Source: an uncultured Acetatifactor sp.
GTDB lineage: Bacteria; Bacillota; Clostridia; Lachnospirales; Lachnospiraceae
Assembly (NCBI GenBank): GCA_934433135.1
Contig: CAKRZO010000001.1
Location: 124,001 to 188,000 of the forward strand
Reading direction: 5' to 3'
Length of the DNA: 64,000 nt
Shown in pieces: positions 24,737 through 31,880 of the stretch (its first letter is position 1; each line of letters opens with the position of its first letter). Below the pieces are notes generated by a model, which was not told where the DNA came from, searched no databases, and was given only the letters and a program-made list of their open reading frames with translations. The position numbers and the translations under genes are program-made.

Positions 24737-26077
24737 CTACTTCTGCAGATTTGCAAATTTGGTTAACATAGGAATCCATGCCAGTTCCACGGTACCGATC
24801 GGCCCGTTTCTCTGTTTGGCAATAATAATCTCTGCAATATCTTTCTTTTCCGTATCATGATTATAATAGTCATCCCGGTAAATAAACATTACCACATCTG
24901 CATCCTGCTCAATGGCTCCCGATTCACGTAAATCCGACAGCATCGGCCGGTGATCCGGTCTCTGCTCCACGGCACGGCTTAACTGGGAGAGTGCAATCAC
25001 CGGAACCGTCAGCTCTCTGGCAATGGCTTTTAAGGAACGGGAGATATCGGAAATCTCCTGCTGTCTGGAATCCGAAGCTCTGCCGCCGCTGCCTGACATT
25101 AACTGTAGATAGTCGATAATAATCATGGAAAGATTATGCTCCAGCTTATACTTCCTGCATTTGCTCCGCAACTCCGCGATACTGATACCCGGTGTATCAT
25201 CAATGATCAGATGGGATCGCCCGATGACTCCGGCACTTTCGATCAGCTTTTCCCACTCCTGGTCATTGAGCTGCCCGGTACGCAGATGCTGGGCATCCAC
25301 ATGGGATTCCAAGGAGAACAGTCGGTTCACCAGCTGCTCCTTACTCATTTCCAGGCTGAAAATGGCCACGGTCTTATCCTGCTTGAAAGCTACATATTCC
25401 GCTATATTTAACACAAAAGCGGTCTTTCCCATGGAAGGGCGGGCTGCGATCAGAATCAGATCCGATGGCTGCATTCCCGCTGTACGGTAATCCAGATCCA
25501 CAAAACCGGTGGGAATTCCGGTTACCGCTCCTTTATTCCGAGAAGCAGCTTCAATCCGATCCATGGCATTCATAACCACCTGACGGATCGGCACAAATTC
25601 CCCGCTGTTGCGCTTCTGCACGATTTCAAAAATTCTTTTTTCGGTATCTTCCAGAATGTATTCCAGACTTTCTTTGCCTGCATAGCAGGTATTTGCTATT
25701 TCCTCATTCAGCCGGATCAATTTACGCAGAGTTGACTTTTCCGCTACAATATTGGCATAATATTTGATATTGGCGGAGGTAGGAACCGCTCCTAAGAGGT
25801 CTCTTACGAATTCCAAGCTGCTAACCTGCGGCGGCACATCCTTTTCCCGCAGGCGATTCTGCAAGGTTACCAGATCCACCGCGCTGCCCTGGTCATTGAG
25901 TTCTACCATTGTTTCAAATAAAATTCCATATTGTTTGTTATAAAAGTCTTCCCCGGTTATGATCTCGGAAGCAACCACAATAGCCTCTCTGTCCATAATC
26001 ATGGAACCGATTACCGATTGCTCCGCTTCCACACTGTTGGGCAATATTCGCTTTAATACGGCTTCTTCTGCTGCCAT
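24737..26077 (-). CDS. dnaB: Replicative DNA helicase
   Basis: A 446-residue hexameric 5'-3' helicase of the replication fork. The N-terminal domain begins LPNSVEAEQSVIGSMI. The RecA-like domain has LILIAARPSMGKTAFVLNIA (Walker A), AIFSLEMSKEQLVNRL, MIIIDYLQLMSG (Walker B) and the C-terminal DVVMFIYRDDYY plus AEIIIAKQRNGPIG. ATG at 26077 is chosen, with GAGGAG four bases upstream; two in-frame starts further up lack a site. Downstream of rplI, as in the conserved gdpP-rplI-dnaB cluster of Firmicutes. Confidence 0.97.
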   Translation of the reverse strand: MAAEEAVLKRILPNSVEAEQSVIGSMIMDREAIVVASEIITGEDFYNKQYGILFETMVELNDQGSAVDLVTLQNRLREKDVPPQVSSLEFVRDLLGAVPTSANIKYYANIVAEKSTLRKLIRLNEEIANTCYAGKESLEYILEDTEKRIFEIVQKRNSGEFVPIRQVVMNAMDRIEAASRNKGAVTGIPTGFVDLDYRTAGMQPSDLILIAARPSMGKTAFVLNIAEYVAFKQDKTVAIFSLEMSKEQLVNRLFSLESHVDAQHLRTGQLNDQEWEKLIESAGVIGRSHLIIDDTPGISIAELRSKCRKYKLEHNLSMIIIDYLQLMSGSGGRASDSRQQEISDISRSLKAIARELTVPVIALSQLSRAVEQRPDHRPMLSDLRESGAIEQDADVVMFIYRDDYYNHDTEKKDIAEIIIAKQRNGPIGTVELAWIPMLTKFANLQK

Positions 26078-26101
26078 AATACTCCTCATTTCTACCATCA
26101 A

Positions 26102-26169
26102 GGCAATTTGTTTTCGCTTAGAAACAAATTGCGGTGTGAAAATGCATTAAAATGCGATTTTTTCACACT
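26102..26169. other. Two consecutive long hairpins between rplI and dnaB
   Basis: 26104-26133 has arms GCAATTTGTTT/AAACAAATTGC and 26135-26169 has arms GTGTGAAAA/TTTTCACAC with a TGCATT/AATGC core. Neither is followed by a U-run on the minus strand, so an mRNA processing or partial-termination role is more likely than full termination. Confidence 0.6.
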
Positions 26170-26170
26170 G

Positions 26171-26617
26171 TTACGCCTGCGTTACTTTCACCGTAATCTT
26201 GGCTGTTACCTGAGGATGCAGCTTTACGCCTACTTCATAAGCACCGAAATTCTTTAAGTTTTCCGGCAAAACCAGTTTTTTCTTATCCAGTTCGATTCCG
26301 TGTTGATCTTTATATGCCGCAGCAATTTCCTTAGAAGAAACGGATCCGAAGGTCTTTCCGCCTTCTCCGCCCTTTATGCTTACTACAACCGGACTTGCTT
26401 CCAGCTTAACGGCAAGCTCTTTGGCTGCTTCCAGCTGCTCTTTCGCTTTCTTTTCCTGGCTTGCTTTCTGTAACTTCAAATCGTTTAAGTTTTTCGCTGT
26501 GGCTTCCACACCAATCTTTTTCGGCAGAATATAATTTCTGGCATAGCCTTCGCTTGCCTCAATCATATCTCCTTTTTTTCCCAGATTCTTTTCATCTTTT
26601 AATAAAATAATTTTCAT
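26171..26617 (-). CDS. rplI: 50S ribosomal protein L9
   Basis: 148 residues. The N-terminal RNA-binding domain MKIILLKDEKNLGKKGDMIEV-like block with GYARNYILPKKIG is diagnostic, followed by the long connecting helix (about 45-75) and the C-terminal domain with KGGEGGKTFGSVSS. The ATG at 26617 has AAAGGAGAGAGG just upstream. It starts 25 bases after gdpP ends. Confidence 0.97.
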   Translation of the reverse strand: MKIILLKDEKNLGKKGDMIEASEGYARNYILPKKIGVEATAKNLNDLKLQKASQEKKAKEQLEAAKELAVKLEASPVVVSIKGGEGGKTFGSVSSKEIAAAYKDQHGIELDKKKLVLPENLKNFGAYEVGVKLHPQVTAKITVKVTQA

Positions 26618-26642
26618 TTTTCCTCTCTCCTTTGCTCGGAAT

Positions 26643-28730
26643 CTATATATCTCCGTTTTCCAACATGGTATCAATTGTACGCTTCAAAATGCCGATGGCT
26701 TCCGCAAGCCCGGTTCCTTCCATCTGACAGGCTGCGATACTCATATGGCCTCCGCCGCCCATGCGTTCCATAATAATCTGCACATTCACTTCATCAATGG
26801 AACGCGCACTGACGTAGATCTTGCCCTGATAATCCGTCAGCACAAAGCTTGCCTTTACCCCTTTGATATTCAAAAGTTCATTGGCCGCCTGGGCACCGAT
26901 GATCGTGGGACTGGGCAGATCTTCGCTGGTGCAGACACTGATCGCAAAATACTGTCTGTAGATCTCCGCCTGACTGACGGCATCTGCTTTGGCCTTATAT
27001 TCCAGTGCATCCTCTCGGAAAAGCTTACGTACCCTGGTGACATCTGCACCGCTACGCCGCAAAAATGCCGCAGCCTCAAAGGTTCGCACTCCTGTCTTAC
27101 TCATGAAATTGTTGGTATCGATTACAATACCTGCATACATACAATCCGCTTCTTCCGTCCGGATCTTCACTGCATCATAGGTATACTGCAGAATCTCCGA
27201 AACCATCTCACAGGAAGAAGAGGCATAAGGCTCCACATAAGATAATGTCGCATTTTCGATCGTCTCGGTTCCCTGCCTGTGATGATCCAACACAACAATG
27301 GATTTACAGATCCGCAATAGTTCCGGGCACTCGGTAATGGACGGCTTATTCACATCAACCACCACCAAAGCCGCATTGTTGCCGGCAATCTCCATCGCCG
27401 TCTGACCATTTATGATCATATCCTCTCCGTATTCCGTCTGATTCTTGAACAAAGCAGCCAGAGGCTGTACGGAAGACGTAATCTCATTGAGGACAATGTA
27501 GGCCTTTCGATCCAGGGAACGGGCGATCCGGTAGATTCCCACAGCCGCACCGAAGCTATCCACATCCGCCATACGATGTCCCATAATAATGACTTTATCC
27601 TTGGAACTGATAATTTCACAAAGCGCATGCGCCTTGACCCTAGCTTTTACTCTGGTATTTTTTTCCACCTGCTGGCTCTTGCCACCGTAATAAGTGATAC
27701 TCTCCGGTGTCTTAATGACCGCCTGGTCTCCGCCTCTTCCCAGCGCCAGGTCAATGGCATTGCGTGCAAACTCATAGTTCTGCGCATACGTAAGACCTTC
27801 CAATCCGATACCGATACTGATCGTAACTGCCATCTCGTTGCCAATATTAACGGTTTTTACATCCTCCAGCAAGTCAAAGCGGGACTCTCTTAACTGGGCT
27901 ATGGCTTTCTTTCGCAGGATGATCAGATACTTGTCCTTTTCCAGCTTTTTACAGATACCGTCCTGTGCGGAAATATATTTATTAACTTTCCGGTCAATCA
28001 ATGCAATCAGCAGAGAACGCCTTACTTCTTCTACACTGACAAGCGCTTCTTCATAATTATCCAGATAAATCATCCCCACTGCAAGGCTCTGGTCATCCAG
28101 TTCCTGCAGTGCAATATGCAATGCCGTTTCATCAAAGAGGTACACTGCGATTAAAAAACCACTGTACTGCGCGGCATCAATCATGTCGCTGTGCTCGATC
28201 ATCTCGTTCAAAGAAATCTTTTTCAGCTTGATGACATATTCATTTCCGTCATATCCCAGCTCATACTGCGCCTCATCTACGCCGGTATTGTCCGGCAGAC
28301 GATCACGGGTAATCGTCGGGAAAAATCCGGTAATTGATTTATTATGGCATTTCTGCTGATGAACCGTATTTTCAAATGCCAGATTGGTCCAGATAATCCG
28401 TCCGGAATCATCCAAAAGCGCATAGGGAATTTCCAGATCCTTAAGAAGCTTGCTTTGAATCTGCCCGTATTTTGTTGCAAAACTGATCAGTTCATTCATA
28501 ATAACCGGCTTGTTATAAAAATAAATGGTCAGTGATATGGCAAAATAAGCAACCGTAAAGCAGGCCAGAATAATCCCCGCACGATAATCCACAAAGAAAA
28601 CAGCAATATTTACAAAACACAATAAAAAGCCAAGGTAGAGGCTGAACTGAATGAATGTGCGAATCCGGCCTTTCAGTTTGATATGATTTTTCATGGCTGC
28701 ATGTGACCTTTCTTTTTCTGATCTTTTCAT
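26643..28730 (-). CDS. gdpP: Cyclic-di-AMP phosphodiesterase GdpP/YybT
   Basis: A 695-residue membrane protein that hydrolyses the second messenger c-di-AMP and so tunes potassium and cell-wall homeostasis. Two N-terminal helices (about 25-75) are followed by a PAS domain (ALLDDSGRIIWTNLAFE), a degenerate GGDEF domain (VAVTISIGIGLEGL), the DHH domain with GHRMADVDSFGAAVGI and VVLDHHRQGTE, and DHHA1 with GGGGHMSIAACQ. Start uncertain: 28730 or the ATG at 28694. An extended -10 promoter lies at 28792-28800. Confidence 0.95.
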   Translation of the reverse strand: MKRSEKERSHAAMKNHIKLKGRIRTFIQFSLYLGFLLCFVNIAVFFVDYRAGIILACFTVAYFAISLTIYFYNKPVIMNELISFATKYGQIQSKLLKDLEIPYALLDDSGRIIWTNLAFENTVHQQKCHNKSITGFFPTITRDRLPDNTGVDEAQYELGYDGNEYVIKLKKISLNEMIEHSDMIDAAQYSGFLIAVYLFDETALHIALQELDDQSLAVGMIYLDNYEEALVSVEEVRRSLLIALIDRKVNKYISAQDGICKKLEKDKYLIILRKKAIAQLRESRFDLLEDVKTVNIGNEMAVTISIGIGLEGLTYAQNYEFARNAIDLALGRGGDQAVIKTPESITYYGGKSQQVEKNTRVKARVKAHALCEIISSKDKVIIMGHRMADVDSFGAAVGIYRIARSLDRKAYIVLNEITSSVQPLAALFKNQTEYGEDMIINGQTAMEIAGNNAALVVVDVNKPSITECPELLRICKSIVVLDHHRQGTETIENATLSYVEPYASSSCEMVSEILQYTYDAVKIRTEEADCMYAGIVIDTNNFMSKTGVRTFEAAAFLRRSGADVTRVRKLFREDALEYKAKADAVSQAEIYRQYFAISVCTSEDLPSPTIIGAQAANELLNIKGVKASFVLTDYQGKIYVSARSIDEVNVQIIMERMGGGGHMSIAACQMEGTGLAEAIGILKRTIDTMLENGDI

Positions 28731-28791
28731 CTGCCGATGCGTCCGCCTTCTGCACTGTTACATTTTCTGTTTTTAATGCAGACTCTATCTT

Positions 28792-28800
28792 ATTATAACA
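28792..28800 (-). promoter_or_regulatory. Extended -10 promoter of the gdpP-rplI-dnaB cluster
   Basis: Minus-strand TGTTATAAT; the -35 box is poor (TGGAAT at 17 bases). It lies about 60 bases upstream of gdpP. Confidence 0.55.
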
Positions 28801-28843
28801 GAGATTCCCTGAATATTCCATAGAAATTTTTTAGGAAAAGAAA

Positions 28844-28878
28844 AGGCTGACGCACCGGATTATCCGATGTATCAGCCT
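28844..28878 (-). terminator. Intrinsic terminator after rpsR
   Basis: Arms AGGCTGA/TCAGCCT with an inner CATCGGAT/ATCCGGTG stem, followed on the minus strand by TTTTCTTTT. It ends the rpsF-ssb-rpsR transcript 65 bases after rpsR. Confidence 0.8.
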
Positions 28879-28942
28879 CTTTACGCATATTGTTCCGTTC
28901 AAGTCAAACAATGCCGGTTTGAAAATACCGTCACTGCACAGA

Positions 28943-29206
28943 TTAATCCTGTACGTAAGGCATCAATGCAACGTGACGCGCTCTCTTGATTGCTACGGTC
29001 AGCGCTCTCTGATGCTTTGCACAGTTTCCCGTGATTCTACGGGGAAGAATCTTTCCTCTCTCAGATACGTATCTCTTCAGCTTGTTGGTATCCTTATAAT
29101 CAATTACATTATCTTTACCGCAGAAAACGCAGACTTTCTTTCTTCTGCGAACTACGCCCTTTTTTCTCATTGGAGAATCGGTTTTCTCTGCTTTATTAAA
29201 AGCCAT
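28943..29206 (-). CDS. rpsR: 30S ribosomal protein S18
   Basis: 87 residues. KKVCVFCGKDNVIDYKDTNKLKRYVSERGKILPRRITGNCAKHQR is a clear S18. The CxxC and later CAKH show the zinc-binding form. Start ATG at 29206 with AGGAGG seven bases upstream; ten codons of open frame further up are leader. Last gene of the rpsF-ssb-rpsR operon. Confidence 0.97.
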   Translation of the reverse strand: MAFNKAEKTDSPMRKKGVVRRRKKVCVFCGKDNVIDYKDTNKLKRYVSERGKILPRRITGNCAKHQRALTVAIKRARHVALMPYVQD

Positions 29207-29252
29207 GACAGTGCCTCCTGTTCTGTTAAATTTCACTCATTGAAAAGTTCTC

Positions 29253-29735
29253 TTAGTTAAAAGGTAATTCTTCATCGATTCCGTCGGGAATATTCATGAA
29301 TCCATCCCCTGCCCCGGAAGGAGCCGGTTTGCTGAAATCATTTCCGCCGCCATAGCTGTTTCCTGCATTGTAATTATTACCGCCGGCATAGGAGTTCTCT
29401 CCATTCCCGGAAGCATTCTTGCTTTCTGCGAACTCAATCTCTTCCACCATAACACGGACACTGTAAACCATCTGACCGTCTTTGTTGGTATAGTTATCAT
29501 TCTGGATTCTGCCGCTTACAACGACTTTAATTCCTTTGCGCAAAAAGCGCTCTACAAATTCAGCCTGCTTGCCGAATGCAGTACAGTTAAAAAAATCCGC
29601 ATCCGGTTCCCCATCCCGTTTGAACCTTCTGTCCACGGCAATGGAAAATCTTGCTACTGCAGTCTGGCTGGCGCCCTGAGAATAACGAACCTCAGGATCC
29701 CTTGTCAATCGTCCCATAAGAATTACTTTATTCAT
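29253..29735 (-). CDS. ssb: Single-stranded DNA-binding protein
   Basis: 160 residues. OB-fold N-terminus MNKVILMGRLTRDPEVRYSQ and FNCTAFGKQAEFVERFLRKGIKVVVSGRIQ; a Gly/Asn-rich linker (about 108-145) with GGNNYNAGNSYGGGN; and the acidic tip DEELPFN that docks replication and repair partners. It lies between rpsF and rpsR as in most Firmicutes. Confidence 0.97.
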   Translation of the reverse strand: MNKVILMGRLTRDPEVRYSQGASQTAVARFSIAVDRRFKRDGEPDADFFNCTAFGKQAEFVERFLRKGIKVVVSGRIQNDNYTNKDGQMVYSVRVMVEEIEFAESKNASGNGENSYAGGNNYNAGNSYGGGNDFSKPAPSGAGDGFMNIPDGIDEELPFN

Positions 29736-29755
29736 AATTTCTTGTCTCGCTTTCT

Positions 29756-30046
29756 TTATGCCTCGTCCTGTCTAACGCACAAATATCTGATTACGTTATC
29801 CATGATACGAACACGGCTCTCGATCTCTGCGGGAGCAGTACTCTCAGCTTCAAATCTGATAAAATAGTAGAAAGCTTCTTTCATATGCTGGATTTCGTAA
29901 GCAAGTCTCTTCTTACCCCATTCATCCACTTCTGTGATGGTGCCGCCGAATCTCTCGATTAAAGCTTTGCACTTATCAACCACAGCAGCTCTTTCATCAT
30001 CTTCGATCTTTGCGCTGACAACAACGGCTAATTCATACTTGTTCAT
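29756..30046 (-). CDS. rpsF: 30S ribosomal protein S6
   Basis: 96 residues with MNKYELAVVVSAKIEDDER, GGTITEVDEWGKKRLAYEI and EAFYYFIRFEAE, the S6 ferredoxin-like fold. AAGGAGGT lies just upstream of the ATG. First gene of the operon; its promoter carries an unusual perfect palindrome and its leader a GC-rich hairpin. Confidence 0.97.
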   Translation of the reverse strand: MNKYELAVVVSAKIEDDERAAVVDKCKALIERFGGTITEVDEWGKKRLAYEIQHMKEAFYYFIRFEAESTAPAEIESRVRIMDNVIRYLCVRQDEA

Positions 30047-30070
30047 GCTGTTACCTCCTTCTGGTCTCTG

Positions 30071-30090
30071 GCCCCCGCCTTACCGGGAGC
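30071..30090 (-). other. GC-rich hairpin in the rpsF leader
   Basis: On the minus strand GCTCCC, loop GGTAAGGC, GGGGGC, 25 bases before the rpsF start. Many bacteria control rpsF-rpsR through an S6:S18-binding leader hairpin. This could be that site, but the consensus could not be confirmed by eye. Confidence 0.4.
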
Positions 30091-30109
30091 AAGGATATTT
30101 TTTATCACA

Positions 30110-30145
30110 GTAATTCATGATACCATGAATTACCTAAGATTTCAA
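30110..30145 (-). promoter_or_regulatory. Promoter of rpsF-ssb-rpsR with a perfect 24-bp palindrome over the -10 box
   Basis: Minus-strand TTGAAA (30140-30145), 17 bases, TATCAT (30117-30122). GTAATTCATG (30110-30119) and CATGAATTAC (30124-30133) are perfect inverted arms around four bases, covering the -10 box and part of the spacer. The geometry suggests an operator. Confidence 0.75.
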
Positions 30146-30226
30146 GACTTTTTCCGTATTTTTCGGGACAAATTTTTATGACCTTTATAAACAGGTTTGC
30201 TGTAAATAGTGTAAACAGGCAGATTT

Positions 30227-31831
30227 TCAATACCACTTATCTCCACCGTCCCAGAAGACATGTACCTTAACTTCCTTATTGCTTTTTACGGAAATGACGG
30301 GCTTTTCGCGCCGGTCGGGTCTTTTTTCACAGATCAGATCTGCGACAATATCTTTTCCGCAGCAAAAATTTAGGATGCCGTGTCGGTCGGTTTTGGTAAT
30401 ACGCCAGGTGATAGTGTTGCAGGAGGCATCATACCCGATTCCCAATACATATTCGATCAGAACCGCCACGGGAATCAGACCGGTCCAACCCACAAAATCC
30501 TTTCGGAAGGAATCGTTTTCTCCAAAGGTATCCGGTTTGTAATTTTCAAACAAGGTTCCGGTCTTTTCAAACGAACGAATGATATTGCCATGGCAGGTAT
30601 CTGCGATTTCCGCCGCCAGCCTGTGATATCCGGCGTGACTTAAGCCACGCAGCACCATATAATTTGCAGGCGCCCAGACGCTGCCGCACCAGTATCCGTG
30701 TTCCGATTTATAATATGGCGAAGAAGCAGCCAGCACCGGAATGCGGTTGGTACGATTAAATTCCGCCGGATTGTCAAGATGTGCCACGAACCGTTCCATC
30801 CGCTCTTTGGGTACAGCGTCCGCAAGCAGTCCCCAGTAAGCTCCCAGATGCATCAGTCCGTTAAATTCTCCGGTATCCCACAGATCATAATAGAATCCGG
30901 TTTGCTCATCCCAAAGTCGATTCCGGGTAATCGTCTTCAACTTTTCATATTCTTCTTCCAGAGGCTTTCGAATTTCTTCCTCTTTTAAAGAAATGATCTC
31001 CGCCATCTGCAGTAAAATTCTGCAGGAAAGCATCTGTTGAAAGCAGGTATCCACCCAGATCTGGTGTCCATAGGAAAAGCTATGATCGTATCCAGGCTTT
31101 AACCTGGGCAGATTATCCATTCCGCATCCCCAGCCGGAGGACCAGTAACTTCCGTCCATCCAGGTACGGTTTTCTTTCGTCCAGATATGATAAGCAAGCA
31201 AAGGGTAAAACACTTTTCTTACCCGGTCCGCATCCCCGGTAAACAGATAAATCTCCCATTCCGCCCAAGGCAGAATGTCCGGTCCTGTACTGACCGGATC
31301 ATGACGTGCGAAATAGTCTTTGCCGTCCTGCTCATAAATCTCTCTGCAGATAAATCCGTCCTTATGCTGCTTTGCATAAAAATTATCCAGAGTGTGGATA
31401 AAAGGAAACGTACCGCCACTGTATTTCCCGAACATGGTAATAAAGGAAGAATCCCACATAAACAGTGCTCCGTTAAAAGCGCTATCAATGTAGTTTTTCA
31501 CAAACCCGTTCTCCGGCGTGATTTTTTTTAAATTTCCGAAAGCGATCTCCCAGGTTTTGTAATAGCACGCTATGGAGCTGTCATGGTTTTCCCAGACAGG
31601 TTGCGGAAGCTTTTTCCGGATATCCTGATACTTCGGCAGCACAGCCTCCAATTCCGCATTCCGATCTTTTTCTGCATTCCGCATTTGTTCCGGCTGCTGA
31701 ACTTTTTCTTCCTGTGAAATCCCTTCTGTCAGTTTTTCCACCTGCAGCTTTTCCGCTGTCAGAAACGGATTTTTTTCTACATAAGGATTCCGTATGTAAT
31801 AAGGGGATTCATTTACCTCATACCTTCTCAT
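30227..31831 (-). CDS. Glycoside hydrolase of the GH37/GH63-like (alpha/alpha)6-barrel type
   Basis: A 534-residue cytoplasmic protein (no signal peptide). DSAFNGALFMWDSSFITMFGKY, DPVSTGPDILPWAEWEIY, GWGCGMDNLPR and GYWCGSVWAPANYMVLRGL are the pattern of the MGH1/trehalase-like inverting glycosidases of clan GH-G. The Asp in GMDN and a C-terminal glutamate (LFENYKPDTFGEND) are the likely catalytic acids. Last gene of the transporter operon. A glucosidase or mannosidase acting on imported oligosaccharides is likely, but the exact specificity is unknown. Confidence 0.8.
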   Translation of the reverse strand: MRRYEVNESPYYIRNPYVEKNPFLTAEKLQVEKLTEGISQEEKVQQPEQMRNAEKDRNAELEAVLPKYQDIRKKLPQPVWENHDSSIACYYKTWEIAFGNLKKITPENGFVKNYIDSAFNGALFMWDSSFITMFGKYSGGTFPFIHTLDNFYAKQHKDGFICREIYEQDGKDYFARHDPVSTGPDILPWAEWEIYLFTGDADRVRKVFYPLLAYHIWTKENRTWMDGSYWSSGWGCGMDNLPRLKPGYDHSFSYGHQIWVDTCFQQMLSCRILLQMAEIISLKEEEIRKPLEEEYEKLKTITRNRLWDEQTGFYYDLWDTGEFNGLMHLGAYWGLLADAVPKERMERFVAHLDNPAEFNRTNRIPVLAASSPYYKSEHGYWCGSVWAPANYMVLRGLSHAGYHRLAAEIADTCHGNIIRSFEKTGTLFENYKPDTFGENDSFRKDFVGWTGLIPVAVLIEYVLGIGYDASCNTITWRITKTDRHGILNFCCGKDIVADLICEKRPDRREKPVISVKSNKEVKVHVFWDGGDKWY

Positions 31832-31880
31832 AGCACTATCTGTTCCTCTGCCCTTCTATGTTTCCTGTTTACGCTTTGTT

